This document shows, piece by piece, positions 55,145-64,000 of a stretch of 64,000 nt of DNA. The translations under genes were made by a program, and so were the position numbers. Position 1 is the stretch's first letter, and every line of letters starts with the position of its first letter. A model generated the notes under the pieces. It did not search any database. It saw only the letters and a program-made list of their open reading frames with translations, and was not told where the DNA came from. The stretch covers positions 765,066 through 829,065 of the forward strand of contig NW_013171827.1 of assembly GCF_000151665.1 (NCBI RefSeq), read 5' to 3'. The DNA comes from Blastocystis hominis. Its lineage: Eukaryota > Sar > Bigyra > Opalinata > Blastocystidae.

Positions 55145-57544
55145 CGCTAAAAGAAGGAGTAATAATGATTTGATGGTAAGGAGAACGGCATAAATCGGCG
55201 GTATTTCTGGAATTCAGAAAGAACCAAAGATTTTAGAGAGAAATAGATTATGCGATTTGGGGTGTATGATAGAGTTTATCGCAGTAGTAGTAGTAATAGT
55301 GGTAATACTATAAGAAGGATTCCAGCATATTACCTGGGAGAAAACACAAAAAGAATAGGAAAGTGTTTGCAAACACTCAATACTGGGAAGAAAAGAGAGA
55401 ATGGATAGGACGATAAAGGAACATGATTGTAGAGTGTGAAAAGGTGAAAGGTTGACGAATGCTGCCTGTGCTGTAGACCTTTTGGTTTTGAAAGTGGTAC
55501 TCGTGCATCTACAGCGAGAAAGTGAATATTTTTAATAAAAATAGGGTCTGTTTGCTATCAATTGATACACGTTCAACAGATTAGGAAAAATCTAAATCAG
55601 CAGATAATATGGAGAAGAAACAGGGATATTTCACAAATAATGCTTCCATTGCGTAAAGTATTGTTGAATAATGGGTAGCAAACATATTTTTGGATTAGAT
55701 ACATAAAATGAATTTGAAAAATAAACTAATTGCATTCCTATGACCTAACAAACCTTACTGAGCTTGTTGGAAATATGAGTATAAAGCAATCTGTAATAGT
55801 ATCGCAATAAGAATGTTTTTCATATAATAGACTGTTGTCTTGTGTGTATGCTGAATGTATTAGAAGATGTATCTATGTGAATGGAATTAATTGTGTGTAT
55901 TAAAACTGATATGGCGTAATGCCAGTATTGTTGCTTTGCTATTTACTGCGTAATCCATGACAAGCAATAGTTTTAATCCAGCGGATTGTTATTGATTTAT
56001 TTTTAAATATCTGATTCCATCACTGCTTTTTTTAATTTATTATTAGTGATAAGAAGGAATCGCTTAGAAACAACAACACTGTACAGCAAATCTTTCAAAA
56101 TACATTCTATTTTTGTAGGTTTTTCATTTCTCCAAGAGTTCGACTATATTTAACCGAAATGCACATATTCTAAAACTGCACAGAGCTCTTTTGTTGACAT
56201 TGTGAATTATATTATAATGTTATGACAATGAGCTTCATCCGTACTCTGTTTTCAGTTTTCAAATGATTGTATAGTATTTGAATTATTATAATCAAATAGC
56301 GTTTTACAAATATAATAGTAAATTGAAATAACATTCAATAGTTACAGATAACACTGAAAAGACCAAGCATAGATGAATCACTCACGTTAATTTATTAATT
56401 CCGCTGTTTTATAATGAGTTCTATTTACCAGCAATAAATGTATATAGCATTGTACATATTTACATATAAATGTCATTTTTACAGAATGAACTGTACGTAG
56501 CTATTACATGATTCCATTTATATATATGTTTATCTCCTATTCTTTTTCACAATAAAATTCATTCAGAATAACGTCCTTAATATGGGAAATAGGGTAATCA
56601 TAAATTGAAAAAAAGAATATCATTATTATATTCATAAAGTATATTTGTAGTAAATCCTTATCATATCTATTCATCATCATCAGCGCTTAACTTATTTAAG
56701 TCTTTTTCGTAAAGGATTTATCGATAACACTATTTTGTAATGTTTATTCTTTTGTTACTGTTCACAAACTCATTTATAATTCATACAAAAAAGAACTGGA
56801 TCTCACAAAATCAATGCTATTTTACTATACTAATACCCTATTGTGTATTACTAACTAGTTCAATTTGTCGCATCGAATATCAAGCTATTTTACTGTAAAT
56901 ACAACAACAGTACAATTTTTCTTGATAAGAATATCTTAAAATAGAACTGCTGTGGATAATTGATATAAACAAAAGCAAAAGCAATTGAAATAAATTACCA
57001 ATATACAATTTAGTTGTGATGAGTATTGCAAACACTCATTCAATCATTTCACTAATTATTATTTATCAATCGTAGTGCTAAAAAGATATCTAATTAGCAA
57101 TGTACCATTTGTTTCATATCTCATTCATTACGAGTTTCATTGTTTATATTATCCCATATAGAAAGAATGTAGTAAAGTAATGTATTTTAACCCATATATA
57201 TATATATATATTATAATTGAAAACTTGCTTATTCACAGTCACTGCCAATCTCCAAAACCTAGTAAAAACAATTTTGAGATAATTTTAAACAATCCAGTTC
57301 ATGCACTTGATCGAATCAATTCAATCCTTTAGAATCTAGTGATTTGCCAAGAATTACATATTTCTATATTGATTATTGCATCATATATGATTATCTCACT
57401 TTAACTTTTCCATTTCTCTTAGTTCTTTACTTACATTTAAAACATCGATTGCATAAAGGATTGAAACATTCAAGCTGAATTAACCTAGGTTATGATGATA
57501 AGAAGAGTCAATCGATGATCGGATCCTAATCAATGACCAGAGAA
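55145..57544. other. 2.4-kb gene-poor AT-rich region
   Basis: Upstream flank of the importin gene and 3' flank of the LRR gene at 57545. No long frame, family motif, exact 3' octamer or tRNA-like fold seen. It contains a short (AT)n tract near 57195-57212. An unrecognised ncRNA cannot be excluded. Confidence 0.45.
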
Positions 57545-59322
57545 TTATGATACGATGTTTAAAACAAAAAATAACACAATATAAGCAATGAATATGTAAT
57601 GGTCATTAAATGGAATGAAACGTATATAGAATGTGGATTGAATGCTGGAATTACTCATCATCATTATCAGAATCTGATAGAGAACATATAAAGATTCAGA
57701 ATCAGAATAAAACTCAGAATCAGAATCATCAGAATAGGAGTTCGATCCATAATTGATTTTAACAATATCAATGAGAATAGGAGAAACATCTATGACTTAT
57801 AAATACACTCAAGAATAACTCGAAATTGATTTCGATCGAACATACATAAACGGAATTAATTCTACAAATCCATTATTACGAAAATCTTTATATATATTAC
57901 CATAAGGTAGGTTGACAATTTGAATAATTGGAATATCTAAATACTATCAATATTTATCAGTTAGAACTACTTTCCAAAGTCACCCAACGAGGCCAAACGA
58001 AACTACAATGAACAGAATTGATAGACATTAGAATTGGAAGATCTACAAAACAAATCATTTCAAATCAACTCATTTGTACTTCGTATTATTAAGGAACATG
58101 AATCATTCTTCCATCTTCCTTCAAGTGCATTCCAACCGAGTTGAATGGATTGTAATGATGGAAGATCTACATCAATCATTTCATTCGAATTCATTCAATA
58201 CTCTCGATTATTGTTGTTAAGGATTCACGGAATGCATCATCACCTAATTCTATGGATTGTAGATTTGGAAGATCTATGCATTATTGAAATATTCAATATC
58301 ATATCAATACCTCGAATCACAAACGAACTATACAAGAAATTGCTTGAATAACTTCCAATTGTACCAATTTGAATGGATTGTAATTGTGGTAGATTCTTCA
58401 ATTCAAATTCGCCTCCAAAATCACTGAAACTATATTCACCAATTTGAATGGATTCCAATGATTCACAATTCAATATGTGGAATGATTTCGATTCATCTCT
58501 TCCCCACAAATTCTTTTTCTGATTGAATGAATTGCTTCCGATTTTGATGGTTTTCAATCGATTCAATCCATCGATTTGGAATGTTTGCACTGATCCAAAA
58601 CATTCATTGCCGATTTCGATTGATTCCAAATTATACAACAATGAAACATCCCAATCTACCAATACACATTTGTCAATCAGTTTCAAATGTTTCATTCCGA
58701 TATTCAGTGGTTTGCTTCCATCTCCTTCATATTTTTCATCAATATCACATTCAATTCCATTATACCATTCACATTCATTCACTAATTTACCATATCGATC
58801 ATACACTTTTCCAATTCCAAATCGATTATCATCACACCAATGTCCTTCATATTCAATACATCCATTATTATGATAACTCGTTCCATAGCCAAATCGTTTC
58901 CAATTGATCATTATACCCTTGTACACCAATATTCCATCATCATCATACATTTCACCATATCCAAATGGAATTCCAAACTTGTTTTCTGTCAATATCAATC
59001 CTTCAAATCGACTTCCATGATCCAAATCCACTATTCCTTTTTCTTCTACTTCTATGGACTGTTCATCATTATAGGAAATAGCACCAATTTGATGATTTCC
59101 AAACACTTTCAACACTTTCTGCTCACTCAACACAAATCCTTGATTCATGAATATTCCATTATTGAATTGTAATACTACACATTCTCTATTACTCAATATG
59201 AGTAAAATCCAGCCATATGGTTTCCATTCTGTACTCAAGCATCCCTGCACATGTTGGATGGTAGAACTATCAATATGATAGTTACTAGTAACAGAATTGA
59301 CAAAATCAGCAATGTTTTGCAT
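57545..59322 (-). CDS. MORN-like / BspA-type LRR protein, about 534 aa, six exons
   Basis: Exons are 58311-59322, 58202-58273, 58080-58166, 57971-58042, 57820-57936 and 57545-57789. Introns are 37, 35, 37, 34 and 30 nt, all phase 1. The start M-Q-N-I-A-D-F-V-N-S is shared with the gene at 35725. MORN-like units F-G-Y-G-E-M-Y, F-G-Y-G-T-S-Y and F-G-I-G-K-V-Y occupy about residues 115-190, with LRRs from about 210. The penultimate exon is longer than in the paralogues (117 against 69 nt). The last exon begins V-S-P-I-L-I-D-I, then a Ser/Asp/Tyr segment. It then runs into a hydrophobic end in the frame I use. In the neighbouring frame the same DNA would give an acidic S-D-N-D-D-E end, so the true C-terminus is uncertain. 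No exact 3' motif found. Confidence 0.75.
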
Positions 59323-60059
59323 GGAAATGAAAAGAAATATGGTAAAACGGTATTTTTGGAAATAAGATCTGTTTCATTATTTCTCGATAGAACACACGTC
59401 ATGGATTATTGTGTATGGCCTTGATATGCTGGTATGTTACAAACTAGAATACATAAGATAAAATCTCATTTTCTCCACCCATTTCTATTTTTCTTTATTT
59501 CGGTGCATTTCTATCTATTCATTTATTCTTGTGTTATATTTAGTTACTTATAGCTTTGATTGTAAATTATTACGCATTTTGATCACCTTTACTCTCTCCT
59601 GTCAGAATGGCTGTTCTATTAAGTCTATAATGGATATATGTTCTTCAAAATATATCAATTATGTGGTAGTTAATATTGTTTTGCAACAATCGAATTCACA
59701 ATAGTAAATACTGTTGGAATGGTTTGATTCGTAATAGAGAGTATGGCAGTAGTATGTAGAATGCAAAATCCATCATTTCTATTTGACAAGTGGATTATTG
59801 TATTGATTCTCTGTTGATACTTCGATTCTCTTCTGTCACAATGATCATCCATATTGAGTACAAAGAATGATATTACAGAGAAAGGAATGTGGTTCATAGA
59901 TTGAAATGGTGAATAGGAATCATAGTATCATTAAACAAAACAATCGATTGAATAATATGATAATGGATGGAATGCATGAATCCTATGAATGAAAACCTTG
60001 CTTTCTATTTGATCAACAAAACAATGTGAAATGCAATGTGATTAAAGTAGTAGAGAAAT
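59323..60059. other. Intergenic region up to the right Polinton-like fossil
   Basis: AT-rich. One 75-codon minus-strand frame (59670-59897) lacks any support. I see nothing else. Confidence 0.4.
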
Positions 60060-63000
60060 GACGGATAACGCGTGGAGACCTTTGGCCGCCTTTTTCGGTT
60101 ATTGTCTACCCGGTTGCCTTGATGTCCATGGTGCAAAACGCGCGGAAACCAATAGCTGCCATTTTCTGCCCTGCTGCCCTAAATAAAAAAACAACTCGTC
60201 TTTACATATCCTTCAATCGGTAATGTCCGAACGCCAGTGTGTGCACGTTGTCGTCCAAGATCCATCTCTTGTTGTCTGTGCAAGTCATGAATGTCTTGGT
60301 CTGCTCCTTCGTGCTGATATCGAAGCCCTGAATGTTGATAGGTTTGAAGAAGTCCTCAATTAATACATCCTTCTTACTCTTTGCCTCAAGGTCACGCTTG
60401 TACAATTCGATATTCTTTACATTCATTCTCTCATCATCGATTACCACGTTCCGATGAACTCCCTTTGCTGCATTATGTTTCACATGCTTCTCATCAACCA
60501 GACAATATATCTTGGGTCTGAGACCCACGAATTCTGTGATGTGATGCGATGTCCGTTGTGTTCGTCCTTGAATATGGGACCAGGCAACTTCTTGTTGAAA
60601 TTGAGGAACGAGTCCAATGAAGGGAACTTGCTCTTGTCCACTTCATGCTCGTAGTACTTCACGAGTTCTCCATAGAAGTAGCTAGTGTTATCCAATTCCG
60701 AGAAGTCGAACGATTTGTACATGTCACACATCTTGTGAACGATGTTAGCGCGATCGTGCAACTGCACGATGAGTGAATCCGTGTCCTGTCCCAACAGCTC
60801 CACGTTATCGAATGTGTTCTTGAGCACGTTGTAGTAGAAATCGTAGATGATGTGTTTGGACATGTCGAGAATGGCGAACCCGATGAAGAATGGCTTCTCC
60901 ACCTTGCGCACCGGTGTATTCAACTTAATACCGATGAGATTCTCGGAATACATGGTAGTCCCAGCGATCATATCGTACCCATGCTTCTGAATGATGGCTT
61001 CACGTTCATTCCATGTGTTAGCGAACTTCACTTTTATCCGTTTCAGCCCAGTCTCAACGAATTTGCCATAGGTCGAGTTTGCCAACAGCTTGTACAGGTT
61101 CTTCTCCACAGTGGTCTTGGACTTCGCTCGTTTCTCACTCAGCATGTTCACGTACTCGAAGATGAACGGTGCCTGCTTGAATCGAATGATGTGGTAAATG
61201 TGAGTGATACGATATCCCTGTTGAATGCCCAGTTGCAACAGTGAGTAATGCACGAGATACTTGCGGCGAGGTACAAGATCGCAGATGAGCTTCGGTGTAT
61301 TCACCTCTTTCACTTTGTCCACAATGTCGTTTTTCTCAGCGTACTTCTTGATTCCATCGGAGTACATGCCCGCCTTCTGTACGGGGAAGAATGGCAGATC
61401 ATTGAACTTGTCGTGGAGTTCCACTGGTGCCTCGATGTCACACTCGACGAAGAATCCATACTTACCGAACGTCTTGAGTGATTGCACCCACCCATTCGGG
61501 TCACGATTGATCTTCTCCATCACTTCTCGTCGCTCAGGTACACCCACCAACTCATAAGGCATCATTCGATGCATGGCTCCTCCATACAGGTTGTTGGCGT
61601 CCAGGTAGTAGATGCCTTGGGACGACGTTACTTGCTCCTTGTTGTCAATGTCAACCTTGGCATGTCGTTTCACGATCTGAGTGAGCCTCCTCACAGGTTC
61701 CTCAACAATCGCATGAAGTCATCGATATCATTTGTTTCCATCAATCGAATTCCCTTGCTCTCATAGAACTCATCCATGCGATTCAAGAACACTTTCACCA
61801 GTTGTTTCTCGGCAAGTCCCTCGTTCACGTTGATGCGCATGATGTACTGAGCCCATTTCCTTGCGAGGGTCATGAGGCTACTCTCACTATGATCGCCCTC
61901 CATTGTGACCTTCAAGAAGAGCGAATAGGCCATTTGTGGTGCTGTGATGTAATGCATTGGATCAACACCGAATGCATTCAGTGTGGTGTTTCGGAAATGC
62001 TCGAATGCATCAGCCATGAGAGTCACATCGAGTACATTGTACAATTCGTAGTATTCACCCCATGTCTTGATATCGAAGGTCTTCCACAGCTTCACCATGT
62101 GATCATATTCGCCTTGGGACATCATCTCTCCCTTCATATCATCAATGCATTGTTCACGAGAAGGAATGACGGTATTGTTCAATGACTCGTACGACTTGAT
62201 GAGACTGTAGAACATGGGTTCTTTCCGTGTCAACAGATCGATGTATTTATCACTCCATTGTTTACCTCGAGACTCGCAGTACTTGCGTAGTTGTTATTTG
62301 GTATGCACGTACAAATCGAGGTTACCTCCAAGTGTCTGTTCCACGATCGATCTGAGAGGACTGCTGATGAGCTTCAACGAGTCCTTGAATTGAATGCCGT
62401 TGTACTCGATCTGCATTTCTTTGTCCTCGGTGGTGGGATTGACTTTGAGATTCCCGCCAGGCATCGTCGCGATTATCTTCATAATGAATGTGACATCGTA
62501 GTGCGATCCATTGTGAAGTAAACGGAGAAATGATAGTTCTTCTTGTTGAATGAGAGTTGTAGGTTACATTTGGTACAACAGGTGCAGATGTACTGTCCGG
62601 CTTTGAAGTGGCGTACCTCTCCCTTTCCTGTGGTGTATTCACCTGCCACATGTGCATGATGTTTCATTTTGTCGTCCTCCAGTTTCTTGCAGCAGAAGGG
62701 ACACACAGACGTAGACTGATAATCTCTCTCGATCTCAGTAGTGTTCTCGAGGGGTAATTCATCGAAGAGATACTATTTCACGTTTACTTTCTATCGAATC
62801 AGATATTCCATGAAAGGACGAAAATCGCTCACTTTCTTGTGTGGTACGTGGAAGATCCACAGTTGTGTCTGGATTGCTGGAATGTGTGACACGGCCAAAC
62901 AAGACAATATGATGGGTTTGTGTCTGCTCTTAGCATCAATGGCTGACTCGAAGTCAGCGTACAAGACGACAGGTGCAACTATTTCCAATCGCTGGTTAGC

Positions 63001-64000
63001 GAATCGCAGACTTATCTTCACTCGACAACTCGTATTGATCACGAGCATCCATCTATTCGCGATGTGCTTGTACTTCTTGGTTTTGGACAGTTCTTTGTGA
63101 TCCAAAGAAGTCACAGAACCTGCACTTCATGTTTCTTGCGAGATGATAATGCTTTGTATCGCTCTGACGAAAGATGCGATGTTTGAAATCGTTCAAATCC
63201 TTGATGTACAAGAAGTGCTTGGGAATTTCTTGTTTTCCCTTTCCTCGTATGTCATTTACGATGCAAAGAGAAAGGGCGGCTCCATTTATCTTCGGCTTGT
63301 ATACCTGAGAACTCGTGAATAAGTCATACTTGTTTTTGGAGTTGTCATTGTATTCAGGTAACAAAGTGATTTTGAATACATTGAGTGAGACTTTCAACAA
63401 TGACACACCGAATACCTTGTACTTGTCAGGTTGTTTCCACCACTTGTTGTACACACTCGCATCGCCCATCTTGCGATTTGCAATGATCTTGTGCCCGCCT
63501 TCACTTGCCAAAATGAGACACCGTTGCAGGCACCGGTTGTCATCGATATTGGGGTTAACCACTGTGTATCCAAGGATCAGAGGTGTGTGATGTTTGTAAC
63601 CCACGAATGTGCGAAGTGGGAACATCTCGACATGGAAACCGATTTAACCTCGGTAAACAAAACCACTTCCTTCCGTCTCTTGTTCCTCCATGGCATTTCT
63701 GTACTATCTCAAATAATCCTCCAACTACTCGTCGATATGATCCTTGTGAATGATGCGAAGGTGTCTCAATCGATCATCGGTGGTGAGATTGAGTATCTTG
63801 AGTTCTCCGGCATGTGTCCACATGAGGTAGTATGCCATGATGGTGATGAAACACTGGGCATTATTGTGCATGCCATTCAAGATGTACTTCTTCGCTACCT
63901 CATTGAATTTACCCGACTCATCCATCATCAAGTAGATCGGTTCCACTTCTTCTTCGCTCTTTCCATCTGGTAATCGAACCCACAGTCTATTGTCATCATC
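60060..64000 (-). mobile_element. Polinton/Maverick-like element, second fossil copy (runs off the right edge)
   Basis: Starting at about 60060 the composition turns GC-richer, and a minus-strand Polinton-type DNA polymerase fills 60202 to about 63946. The left terminus (about 60068-60180) resembles the right end of the other fossil read in the opposite direction. The element lies in the same orientation as the copy at 1-4620, is better preserved in its polymerase, and is broken with about six interruptions in the part seen. Its remaining genes lie beyond the window. Confidence 0.8.
60202..63946 (-). pseudogene. Protein-primed DNA polymerase B of the right Polinton-like fossil
   Basis: The Polinton-type PolB layout is recognisable over about 3.7 kb. 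An N-terminal region (about 63050-63946) has D-D-N-R-C-L-Q-R-C-L and a Cys pair. An exonuclease-like part contains L-D-V-T-L-M-A-D-A-F-E. Then come the palm motifs D-x-N-N-L-Y-G-G near 61590, K-L-L-A-N-S-T-Y-G-K near 61080 and D-T-D-S near 60780, and a C-terminal tail to 60202. In an active element it would replicate the element from a terminal-protein primer. Here it is a fossil spread over several frame segments. Confidence 0.8.

Noticed and set aside
55145-57544. Search for LRR exons, tRNAs or snRNA-like sequence in the large gap
   Set aside because: Nothing above chance found by eye; left as gene-poor.

Overview
The window looks like nuclear DNA of a stramenopile gut protist, most likely Blastocystis or a close opalinate relative. 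Three things point there. (1) Spliceosomal introns are tiny, mostly 28-37 nt with a mode near 31 nt, and occur throughout the genes. (2) The octamer TGTTTGTT lies just downstream of most gene 3' ends on either strand. This is the 3'-processing motif known from Blastocystis. (3) Four genes have no genomic stop in their last exon and run open into that octamer. Cleavage exactly 4 nt upstream of it, followed by poly(A), would make TAA in all four. Polyadenylation-created stop codons are a described peculiarity of Blastocystis. Several products (phosphate carrier, FtsH-type protease, PS decarboxylase) fit a mitochondrion-related organelle.

Layout. 1-4620: an internally shortened Polinton/Maverick-like fossil (PolB remnant, unknown ORFs, integrase, structural-type protein). 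5102-10144: a gene of unknown function, a MORN-like membrane protein and the first MORN/LRR gene. 11029-17038: PNO1, two identical tRNA-Glu(CTC), seryl-tRNA synthetase and a Sec23-like COPII protein. 17354-24202: two convergent LRR genes, one a 1532-aa secreted chimera. 24973-32366: an unknown tail-anchored protein, a polytopic membrane protein with a Cys-rich and Gln/Pro/Val-rich tail, an ER thioredoxin/PDI-like protein, the phosphate carrier and PS decarboxylase. 32952-37278: a divergent pair of LRR genes. 37589-55144: a dense housekeeping block of GPATCH11, DNA polymerase alpha, a PP4/PP2A-type phosphatase, proteasome Rpn6, a GPI-anchored small protein, an FtsH-like AAA protease, a DHHC palmitoyltransferase and an importin-beta family receptor. 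55145-57544 is gene-poor. 57545-59322 is another LRR gene. From about 60060 to the right edge lies a second, larger Polinton-like fossil in the same orientation as the first.

The most interesting structure is the LRR family (six genes). The 5' part of each gene sits in a large exon. In every member the 3' end is cut into five more exons by five short phase-1 introns placed at the leucine-rich-repeat boundaries. All internal exons are multiples of three, and the last exon encodes a conserved cap (N/D-V-S-x-I-L) followed by a tail unique to each gene. Conceptual translation without splicing would end every one of these proteins prematurely just after the first of these introns begins. The LRR genes are clearly AT-rich, while the housekeeping genes are GC-richer. 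All exon structures here were read by eye and have no transcript support.
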